64,000 nucleotides of DNA from Pirellulales bacterium. GTDB lineage: Bacteria; Planctomycetota; Planctomycetia; Pirellulales; S012-138. Below, one piece after another: positions 34,002-41,806 of the stretch. The stretch spans positions 1 to 64,000 of the forward strand of contig JALCBR010000004.1 in the NCBI GenBank assembly GCA_028066245.1, written 5' to 3'. The translations under genes and the position numbers were made by a program. Within the stretch, counting starts at the first letter, position 1; each line of letters starts with the position of its first letter. The notes under the pieces are model-generated. The model was not told the DNA's origin. It saw only the letters and a list, made by a program, of their open reading frames with translations, and did no database searches.

Positions 34002-35024
34002 ATGGAAAAAACTGAACTCCACTTTCGTCGTTCGCCCGTCTTGGAGCTACGAGGGGCCCGAATCTTGGCCACGGGGAGTTACGCCCCGGAACGCGTTGTG
34101 ACCAATAGCGAGCTGCGCGAGCGCTACGGCTTTGACGAAGAGTGGATTGTTCAGCGAACAGGAATTCAGGAGCGGCGGTTTGCCGCCCCGGAAGAAGCGA
34201 CCAGCGATCTGGCCACCAACGCTGCTCGACAGTGCATCGAACGCTCCGGCGTGGACCCGTCCGAGATTGACTTGTTGATTGTGGCCACGTTCACTCCAGA
34301 CGTCTACTTGCCGGCGACCGCGTGCCTGGTGCAAGAGCGTTTGGGGTTACAGTGCGCGGCGATGGATTTGCAAGCTGCCTGTAGTGGATTTGTGTATGGG
34401 CTGGTCACGGCCATGAACTACGTGATCGGTGGCGGTGCTAGGTATGCACTGGTGATTGGCGCGGAGATCATCTCGCGATTCATCAATCCGGCAGACACTG
34501 GCACCTATCCGCTCTTTGGGGACGGCGCCGGCGCGGCGCTAGTGGGAAAAGGGAGCTCCGAGCAGGGGTTTCTCTCATACACCATGGGTTCGGATGGATC
34601 GGGCTCTTCGCTGATCACGTTGCCGCTAGGTGGCTCGCGAACGCCAGTTTCCGCTTCCGACGTCTTGGAGAACAAGCACTGCTTGTTCATGAACGGTCGC
34701 CCTGTCTTCAAATGGGCCATTCGGCTAGTCCATGACACGGTGCAAGATGTCGTCACGCACGCGGGCTTGGAAATCAATGACATCAAGACGTTTATCGCCC
34801 ATCAGGCGAACACGCGGATTCTGGATTCAGCCATCGATCAACTGGGAATCGACCGGGAAAAGGTGTTCATGAACCTCTCCCGCTATGGCAATACGTCAGC
34901 AGCGAGTGTTCCTCTGGCACTGGATGAAGCTCATTCCGCGGGGTTGTTCGGCGAAAACGATCTGGTGCTTTTGACCGGGTTTGGTGCGGGACTGGCTTGG
35001 GCAACCGGCGTTTTCCGCTGGTAG
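34002..35024 (+). CDS. fabH: Beta-ketoacyl-ACP synthase III
   Basis: 340 aa. Condenses acyl-CoA with malonyl-ACP to start fatty-acid chains. The catalytic triad is in place: Cys127 in DLQAACSGFVYG, His267 in IAHQANTRI and Asn297 in GNTSAASVP. ILATGSYAPERVVTN, EWIVQRTGIQERR and FGDGAGAALV also match. It has a short N-terminal extension of about 18 residues before the usual start. It stands alone, without other fab genes; fabI lies 21 kb away. Confidence 0.95.
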   Translation: MEKTELHFRRSPVLELRGARILATGSYAPERVVTNSELRERYGFDEEWIVQRTGIQERRFAAPEEATSDLATNAARQCIERSGVDPSEIDLLIVATFTPDVYLPATACLVQERLGLQCAAMDLQAACSGFVYGLVTAMNYVIGGGARYALVIGAEIISRFINPADTGTYPLFGDGAGAALVGKGSSEQGFLSYTMGSDGSGSSLITLPLGGSRTPVSASDVLENKHCLFMNGRPVFKWAIRLVHDTVQDVVTHAGLEINDIKTFIAHQANTRILDSAIDQLGIDREKVFMNLSRYGNTSAASVPLALDEAHSAGLFGENDLVLLTGFGAGLAWATGVFRW

Positions 35025-35240
35025 GGCGTCTGCCTGTCGTGGTTGCTGGTGAGAGCAGGCATGCCCAGCATGCTTAGGCCGGATTGACTGGTTTTCCTGC
35101 CGGTCATGATGCCCGCTTTTGGCCGGCGAATCTGATAGCAACATTGACGGATGGCCATTGCGCCGCAGAATTGTCATGCGTTGGCGTCGTTTGTTTGCGG
35201 CCAACCATCACGGCAATCACTCTCCGAACAGGAAAAGACG

Positions 35241-37064
35241 ATGAGCGTGGAAACCACGGAAGCTCCGCAAGTTCAACGCCTCCCTAATCGCCACGAAGTC
35301 TCAAAAGAAGATCAGTGGGACTTGAGCAGCCTGTTCGAGTCACCGAAGAATTGGGAGGAGGCGTTCCAAAGATGGGAGGCCTCGATTCCTCGCTACGAAG
35401 AATTCCGTGGGACGTTATCCAAGAGTGCGGCGGACTTGCTCGCCTGCCTAACATTTGACAGCACGTTTGACCGCGAAGCCGAACGCTTGGGCACGTACGC
35501 CTTCTTGCGCACGACGGAAGATACCTCTGACAGCGACAGCCAAAGTCGTCGCGCGCGGTTCGTGAATGTCGCCAGCCGAGCACAACAGGTCGCCAGCTAC
35601 ATTCGGCCAGAGTTGATGGCGATTGACGACGCCACGGTTGAGCGCTACCTCAAGGATGAAACGTTGGCTCTGTTTCATACGCAACTGCAGCGCATCTTCC
35701 GCTACAAGCCGTACACGCTCTCAGAGCAAGAAGAGCGGTTGCTGGCCATGCAGGCGGAGATGTCAGATACGGCCAACCAGGCGTTCCGGCAACTCACCGA
35801 TGCCGATTTGAAATTCGGCGAAGTAGCCGATGAGGGAAAGAATCGCCTGGAACTAACGCACTCTACGTTCTCACGGTTGCTGCACTCGCCCGACCGCGAA
35901 GTCCGCAAGACGGCCTTTCATCAGTATTACGAGCAGTACTCAGCGCATGAGAACGCGCTAGGGGCGCTGCTGGAAGGTTCCATTCAACGCGATGTCTATT
36001 ACGCTCGTGCACGCGGTTATGACAGCGCTTTGGGGGGAGCTTTGTTTGCTGATGACGTCCCGCAGTCAGTCTACGACAACTTGGTTGCGGCCGTCCGCGA
36101 TAACCTCGATGGTGTCTACAAGTACCTGGACCTCCGCCGCAGGGCCATGAAGCTTGATGACATTCATCACTACGATACGTATGTTCCCATCGTCAGTGAT
36201 CTGAAGATGGAGCATAGTTGGGATCAGGCGGTCGAGGTGGTGATTGAAAGCTTGCAACCGTTGGGCGAGGAATATTGCACGGCACTGGCGAAGGGACTGC
36301 GCGGGCGATGGTGCGATCGCTATGAAAACCAGGGCAAGCAAAGTGGAGCCTTCAGTTGTGGTTCGTTTGACGCGGAACCGTTTATCCTGATGAACTATCA
36401 GCCCAGCGTGCTCAATCACGTGTTCACGCTCACGCATGAAGCCGGGCACAGCATGCACTCGTATTTTTCCTCCAAGTATCAACCGTACGAGTACTATGAC
36501 TACGTGATTTTTGTGGCAGAGGTCGCCAGCACGTTCAATGAACAACTGCTGAGCAAACATCTACTGGCCAATGCCACGGATGATCGCCAGCGAGCCTACT
36601 TCATCAATCGCGAGATCGACGACATCCGCGGCACCATCATCCGCCAAACCATGTTCGCGGAGTTCGAGAAGATCTCGCACGCCATGGTGGAAGCCGGCGA
36701 GCCGCTGACACTGGCCGCCATCAAGGATGTCTATGGCAAGTTGCTGGCCGACTACTTTGGACCGGACTTCAAACGCGATGATTGCTTGAGCCTGGAGTGC
36801 CTGAGGATTCCGCACTTCTATCGAGCCTTTTACGTCTACAAGTACGCAACCGGAATGTCAGCGGCAATCGCGCTTGCGGAGCGCGTCACCGGCGGCGGGC
36901 CGCAGGAGTTGGGTGATTACCTGGGCTTCCTCAAGGCAGGCTGCTCCAAGTTCCCTCTGGAGATCCTGCGCGACGCCGGAGTTGATATGTCACAGCGCGC
37001 TCCCGTTGACACGGCACTGAAGCGGTTTTCCACGCTGGTGGATGAACTCGACAGCCTGTTGTGA
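35241..37064 (+). CDS. pepF: Oligoendopeptidase F (M3B)
   Basis: 607 aa. Cytoplasmic zinc metallopeptidase cleaving short peptides. The N-terminal helical M3 domain begins WDLSSLFESPKNWEEAFQRW; the zinc site is HEAGHSMHSYF (His399) with the third ligand Glu in EVASTFNEQLL. DVRGTIIRQTMF-like, VYGKLLADYFG and RIPHFYRAFYVYKYATGMSAAIALA are typical PepF blocks. The ATG at 35241 has AGGA upstream; the frame extends further but without family similarity. Confidence 0.95.
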   Translation: MSVETTEAPQVQRLPNRHEVSKEDQWDLSSLFESPKNWEEAFQRWEASIPRYEEFRGTLSKSAADLLACLTFDSTFDREAERLGTYAFLRTTEDTSDSDSQSRRARFVNVASRAQQVASYIRPELMAIDDATVERYLKDETLALFHTQLQRIFRYKPYTLSEQEERLLAMQAEMSDTANQAFRQLTDADLKFGEVADEGKNRLELTHSTFSRLLHSPDREVRKTAFHQYYEQYSAHENALGALLEGSIQRDVYYARARGYDSALGGALFADDVPQSVYDNLVAAVRDNLDGVYKYLDLRRRAMKLDDIHHYDTYVPIVSDLKMEHSWDQAVEVVIESLQPLGEEYCTALAKGLRGRWCDRYENQGKQSGAFSCGSFDAEPFILMNYQPSVLNHVFTLTHEAGHSMHSYFSSKYQPYEYYDYVIFVAEVASTFNEQLLSKHLLANATDDRQRAYFINREIDDIRGTIIRQTMFAEFEKISHAMVEAGEPLTLAAIKDVYGKLLADYFGPDFKRDDCLSLECLRIPHFYRAFYVYKYATGMSAAIALAERVTGGGPQELGDYLGFLKAGCSKFPLEILRDAGVDMSQRAPVDTALKRFSTLVDELDSLL

Positions 37065-37176
37065 TCGATCCTTGGCTGAAGTACATGGCGTCGGGCGACG
37101 ATCAAATCAAGCGTCTCCTCGAGTATCGCGCTTCTTATCGGCGCGAATCACGTTTTGCCATGAGCGGCTGTCGATC

Positions 37177-37207
37177 ACTCATGCGTACGGCCGAATTGTC
37201 ATTCAAC
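37177..37207 (-). repeat. Possible solo end of the interspersed repeat
   Basis: ACTCATGCGTACGGCCGAATTGTCATTCAAC resembles the end module of the repeats at 4321, 20666 and 61631 (CTCATGCGTACGGGCGAAATTGTCATT), with one base missing and a few changes. No body or second end is nearby, so it may be a decayed or partial copy. Confidence 0.45.
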
Positions 37208-37358
37208 GGGATTGCTTACATCGTGGGTCCGTTTGCTTCGCATGCACGTTTGAGCGAAAATAACTGGCGCGGAGGTGTATTGAAGCTCCGCCGGGGCATG
37301 CCTTCCATTGCCCTCACCCCCAGTGGTGGAAGTCGCCAGTCATCATGCAGAATGGCTC

Positions 37359-37619
37359 ATGAGTGAATCACCTCAACAACAAGCCTCTCCACCGCAGAAC
37401 GAACCTCCTGGGTCCGGGTTGCGTTTTGGTACCGGAACGCTCCTGTTTGCGTTCACGATGGCCATCCTCATGGCCGCGGCATGTGGAGGGTTGGTGAGGA
37501 CACAGAGCGTTGGTGCCCAGGACGCAAAGATGTTGATCTTTGCGCTGCCGTTGGGAGGGATGATCGTCGCCAGCATCCTGCGAGCGTTGGCAAAATGGTT
37601 CGATGGCCGGTCCCAGTAG
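37359..37619 (+). CDS. Small membrane protein, unknown function
   Basis: 86 aa. A Pro/Gln-rich N-terminus (SESPQQQASPPQNEPPGSG) precedes two membrane segments (LLFAFTMAILMAAACGGLV and LIFALPLGGMIVASILRAL). No known family was recognised. The ATG at 37359 was chosen over the longer frame from 37308 as it leaves a simple two-helix protein. It stands alone between pepF and a secreted esterase-like gene. Confidence 0.6.
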   Translation: MSESPQQQASPPQNEPPGSGLRFGTGTLLFAFTMAILMAAACGGLVRTQSVGAQDAKMLIFALPLGGMIVASILRALAKWFDGRSQ

Positions 37620-37861
37620 AATACGGTAAACGAGATAGCGCGTGGCGTTCGTGCTCCCATCGCCGACCCTACAAACGAATCAATCGGACCCGGCATTGAG
37701 GTTCGAGGGGGAACAACCGTTTCGTTCCGCTGGAGTTCTTTGCCGCGTTCTCGGGGGAATGTCACAATAAAAAAGCTTACTACGATCGCACACCGCAGGG
37801 AGTGTTCGGTTGTTGTTGGGAGTGATTGATTCAGATCCGCCACCTGCACGCGAAACTTGCC

Positions 37862-40231
37862 ATGGGCCATCCCACACGTGCCGCTTTGCACTACCTGTTG
37901 ATCTTCGCCTGCTTGGTTTCGCAGGTGTTGTTGCCTGCAGCAACCGCCGGCGGCGGCAAGCTGATCCTCATGGATAACACGGAAATTGAGGGAACGATTG
38001 TCTTCTTCAAGTCCATCAAGGGCGGACCAGCTGTGGGGCCGGAAGATTACCGTACGGTGGTGACGTGCAATGATCAGTTGCGGAGATACTATGTGGCCAA
38101 TCGCTACGTCAGCGAAGCGATCCCTGCGGATATCAATCAAATTCCTCCGGTTAAGATCCAACTGACTCACCATAGGATCCCGCCAGGCGGCAACGTCGTG
38201 GCAGTTGTCGGTGCCCCGATGCGGGTGACAGAGTTCGACGAACGAGGCGTGCGGATTTTCACCATGGCGACGGATCGTGGCAAGCTCGACGTGATTCAAG
38301 GCATCACAGAGATCACACCTCGCTATGCCAAGCTCGTCGCGCTGGAGGGCGAGAACCGGCAGCGGCTTCTCTGGGATACGCGCGTTGCCACGTCATCCAT
38401 TCCGCATGATCGGCTGCGGCGCATTTTGTATCGTGCGATTGACAAGACGGACCTTAAGCAGCGGATGCTAATCTTCAACCTGTTTCTCCAGATGGAACGA
38501 TTTCGCGAAGCTCGCACAGAGCTGGAAACCATCTTTGAGGAGTTTCCCAACGCGGAAGCAGATTTCGGACAGTTCGTGACCACGTTGCGGCAACTGGAAG
38601 CTCGACGGATCGTCCGTGAGATCGAGCTTCGCGGCGCGGCCGGGCAACACATGGCAAAGTATGCGTTCCTCAAACAGTTTCCCAGTGATGGAGTCGCGGG
38701 AGAAACGCTGCAACAAGTCAGCAAGCTGATTGAAGAGCATGACTCCACTGCAACCAAGGGACGAGAAATCATCGCGCGCCTACGCGACTTGACGGACAAA
38801 ATCGAATCCGATTTGCAGGAACAGATCAAACCGGTGATTGATGAGATCGCTCTGGAGCTGAACTTTAACACCATCGAGCGGATGGCGCCATTCGAAACCA
38901 TCTCTGAGAATGAGAACGCCAAGCCGGATGAATCATTGGCGATGGCTGTCAGTGGGTGGATTTGCGGACCGCAAACCGCCACAGCCAACCTCCCCGTAGC
39001 GTTTTCACTCATTCGCGTGCGAGAGATCGTACGCAAGTATCTGCGCGCTGGTTTGCAAGTTGATCGCGTGAATCTACTCAAGGAACTGGCGGATGAAGAA
39101 GGCGCAGATCCGCAATACGTGGCGCCAATGCTGGAAGCTATGAAACCGCCGCTGGCAACGGAATCGCAAGCCAACGGATTCTACGAGCTGGAAGTTGAGA
39201 GTGTGCCCGGCGCGATGCCGTTTCGGTACTACGTGCAACTGCCGCCCGAATATGATCCCTACAAGAAATATCCCACCGTGGTGACGCTACATGGCGGTTT
39301 CACCACGCCCCAGACACAAATCGACTGGTGGGCAGGGCCGACGAACGAGAGCGGCGCACGCGTGGGCCAAGCTTCACGGCATGGATATATCATCGTTTCC
39401 CCGGCTTGGGCTGGCCCGCATCAAACCAGCTATGAGTATTCTCGTGCGGAGCACCTGGCCGTGTTGTACAGTCTGCGCGACGCATGCGGCCGGTTCAGCG
39501 TTGACACAGATCGCGTGTTCCTTTCCGGTCATTCGATGGGGGGAGACGCCGCTTGGGATATCGGACTGGCTCATCCTGACCTGTGGGCCGGGGTGATTCC
39601 AGTTGCCGCCACGGCCGGCAAGTATGTCAACCTGTATTGGGAAAACGCCAAGCTGTTGCCAATGTATTTTGTTTCTGGCGAACTTGACGGCGACCGCAAG
39701 GAAGTCAACGCGGTGACACAGGACCGCTACCTCTCCCGAGCGTTCCCAACTCGCATCTGTGAATTCCTCGGCCGAGGTCATGAACCATTCTCGGATGAGA
39801 TCCTGGATCTGTTCGAATGGATGCGGATTCACCGCCGTGATTTCTTTCCGCGAGACTTCAAAGCGTTGACGATGCGGCCCTGGGATAGCTTCTTCTGGTG
39901 GATTGAAGTCGAAGGTCTGCCTCAGAAGTCGATGGTCGAACCGGATTTCTTTAGTCGGCGGCCGCGAGGCACAGCGCCGGCGGTTCTGGAAGGAGAAATC
40001 AGCAACAACAACATCGTGCGGATCAGGAGCGGCGCTAAAGAATCGATCGTTTGGCTTTCCCCGGAAATGGTTGATTTCAATCAGCCCATCACCATTCGTT
40101 CCGGCGGTCGAACAATCCGCTACAACGCTGAGGATGCTCTGCCCAATGTTGAGGTGGTGCTGGAAGACGCGCGCACACGCGGAGACCGCCAGCATCCGTT
40201 TTGGGCGAAAGTGGTCGTGGCGGGAAGGTAG
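37862..40231 (+). CDS. Secreted protein with C-terminal alpha/beta-hydrolase domain
   Basis: 789 aa. Signal peptide (LHYLLIFACLVSQVLLPAATA). The N-terminal part (about 30-150) has a small beta-rich module beginning GGKLILMDNTEIEGTIVFF; the middle (about 170-440) is helical with GENRQRLLWDTRV and LFLQMERFREARTELETIF. The C-terminal esterase domain has HGGFTTPQTQ, YIIVSPAWAG, nucleophile elbow VFLSGHSMGGDAAW, acid region FVSGELDGDR and His in GRGHEPF. It resembles PHB-depolymerase/esterase-like enzymes of secreted type. The last about 110 residues form an added domain. The substrate is unknown. A TTG at 37826 is an alternative start. Confidence 0.83.
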   Translation: MGHPTRAALHYLLIFACLVSQVLLPAATAGGGKLILMDNTEIEGTIVFFKSIKGGPAVGPEDYRTVVTCNDQLRRYYVANRYVSEAIPADINQIPPVKIQLTHHRIPPGGNVVAVVGAPMRVTEFDERGVRIFTMATDRGKLDVIQGITEITPRYAKLVALEGENRQRLLWDTRVATSSIPHDRLRRILYRAIDKTDLKQRMLIFNLFLQMERFREARTELETIFEEFPNAEADFGQFVTTLRQLEARRIVREIELRGAAGQHMAKYAFLKQFPSDGVAGETLQQVSKLIEEHDSTATKGREIIARLRDLTDKIESDLQEQIKPVIDEIALELNFNTIERMAPFETISENENAKPDESLAMAVSGWICGPQTATANLPVAFSLIRVREIVRKYLRAGLQVDRVNLLKELADEEGADPQYVAPMLEAMKPPLATESQANGFYELEVESVPGAMPFRYYVQLPPEYDPYKKYPTVVTLHGGFTTPQTQIDWWAGPTNESGARVGQASRHGYIIVSPAWAGPHQTSYEYSRAEHLAVLYSLRDACGRFSVDTDRVFLSGHSMGGDAAWDIGLAHPDLWAGVIPVAATAGKYVNLYWENAKLLPMYFVSGELDGDRKEVNAVTQDRYLSRAFPTRICEFLGRGHEPFSDEILDLFEWMRIHRRDFFPRDFKALTMRPWDSFFWWIEVEGLPQKSMVEPDFFSRRPRGTAPAVLEGEISNNNIVRIRSGAKESIVWLSPEMVDFNQPITIRSGGRTIRYNAEDALPNVEVVLEDARTRGDRQHPFWAKVVVAGR

Positions 40232-40390
40232 CGCAGCCGCAAGCGGGTGACGGCATTCTTTTCGTTTCTTAGACTATCACTGTTCAGAGCTGCTGTTCAC
40301 ATCGCCGGCGTCCTTACGCCTTGGCATCGGCAACGCGCTTGGTTCGTATTCCCTTTGCGCTAGCGCTCCTCCCTCACTTCGTTTTTAACG

Positions 40391-41767
40391 ATGACAACCA
40401 CTGCACAGAAAATGCCATTGTGGCTGGAGAAGCTGCTGGGCCAACACCCGGACCAAACGCATCGCCCGCTAGAGGAGTTTGTCAACGCGGCGCCACGTTT
40501 GGAAGCTTTGAGTGATGTCGCATCGGGCACGCCTGTGCTGGTCCGCGGGGATGTCGATTGCAAGCCAGGTACAAGTGTCGGTGATGGCGATGTTCGCCTC
40601 CGCTCGATGCTGCCGACTCTTCGCTTTGGTCAGGAACGCGGTTGGAAGCAGATTCTGCTGGGACATCGAGGCCGTGACCCGGAAGCTTCGCTTTCCCAAG
40701 TGCGCATTCGCTTGCAGGAATTGCTCCCGGGTGAAGTTGGCTTTGTCGAAAACTGGCTGGACGCGGAGTCTCTCCAGGTTACATCTGCGTTTGAACAGGC
40801 CATTGAGCGCTGTCCCACCGGTGGCTTCGTACTGTTGGAGAACACGCGCAAGTATGAAATCGAGCGGGCCTTGTGGAAAGCGAAGTCCGCAGAGATTGAA
40901 CGTCTGGCACCGCGATTGGCACAGTTTGCGGATTCCCTGGCCGGTGTCGCCGGCGTGTATGTCAATGAAGCTTTTTCGGCAGGCAGTCTGGACGCGTCAA
41001 GCACGATTGTTCCTGCAGCAGTAGGACGTGTCGCCCTGGGACAATACGCCGCCAATGAATTTGCAGGACCCGTACTCCGGTGCCGCGACGCTTCGCTAGT
41101 TGTCTTCAGTGGCTTGAAGGCAGACAAACTGGATGATCTCGAAGGCATTGTCAACCGCGGCAAGGTGCGGATGGTCATCGCTGCTGGCAGCCTCGCCATG
41201 GCGTTGCTTAAAGGGAGGGCACTACTTGATGGTGCGGACTACTGCCTGGGAGTGGCCGAAGCTCCCAGTCATGTCGATAAGCCGTACTACATTCCGCCGG
41301 AGCGGATCAGGCAGGCAACGCGAATGATTTTCGCAGGACGAGAGAACAATGTCGAGTTTGTGCTGCCGGTTGATTTTGTACTAGCCGACGGCAGCATCGC
41401 GAATAGCGTGCCGCCAGATGGCCAGCAACTGGACGTCGGCCCTGCAACAAGTGATGCGTTCGCTCACAAGGTCTCAGAGTTCTTGGAAACACAAGCCGAA
41501 AAGGTCGTGTTCCACAATGGCGTATTTGGCAAGTTTGAGGATCCGGCGTATGAGGAAGGAACGCGTAAGTTTGTCTTGCAGTTCAAGCGAATGAAAGACA
41601 AAGGCGCTGAAGTTTATGTCGGTGGCGGTGAAGGGGGCAAAGCTCTGGAAAGATACGGCCAACCGGAATGGGTTACCCATTGCTTCACCGCTGGCGGAAC
41701 AGTGCTCAATGCTTTGGGGGATGAACCGATTCCCTACCTGCTGGCACTGCACATGGCAAGCCAGTGA
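40391..41767 (+). CDS. Divergent phosphoglycerate kinase homologue
   Basis: 458 aa. The fold and order of motifs follow PGK: LVRGDVDCKPG (usual RVDFNVP), HRGRDPEASL (usual HLGRP), LLENTRKYEIE (usual LLENLRF), VNEAFSAGSLDASSTIVP (usual NDAFGTAHRAHAS), FSGLKADKLDDLEGIVNRG and the nucleotide loop GGGEGGKALERYG with TAGGTVLNAL. Several substrate-binding residues are changed, notably the HRAH Arg/His. It has about 40 extra N-terminal residues. It may be a PGK with altered specificity or a paralogue; a standard PGK presumably exists elsewhere. Alone in its operon. Confidence 0.85.
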   Translation: MTTTAQKMPLWLEKLLGQHPDQTHRPLEEFVNAAPRLEALSDVASGTPVLVRGDVDCKPGTSVGDGDVRLRSMLPTLRFGQERGWKQILLGHRGRDPEASLSQVRIRLQELLPGEVGFVENWLDAESLQVTSAFEQAIERCPTGGFVLLENTRKYEIERALWKAKSAEIERLAPRLAQFADSLAGVAGVYVNEAFSAGSLDASSTIVPAAVGRVALGQYAANEFAGPVLRCRDASLVVFSGLKADKLDDLEGIVNRGKVRMVIAAGSLAMALLKGRALLDGADYCLGVAEAPSHVDKPYYIPPERIRQATRMIFAGRENNVEFVLPVDFVLADGSIANSVPPDGQQLDVGPATSDAFAHKVSEFLETQAEKVVFHNGVFGKFEDPAYEEGTRKFVLQFKRMKDKGAEVYVGGGEGGKALERYGQPEWVTHCFTAGGTVLNALGDEPIPYLLALHMASQ

Positions 41768-41806
41768 TGTTTCGCGTCTTCACGCGCACTCGAATTGAAA
41801 ACGTTC

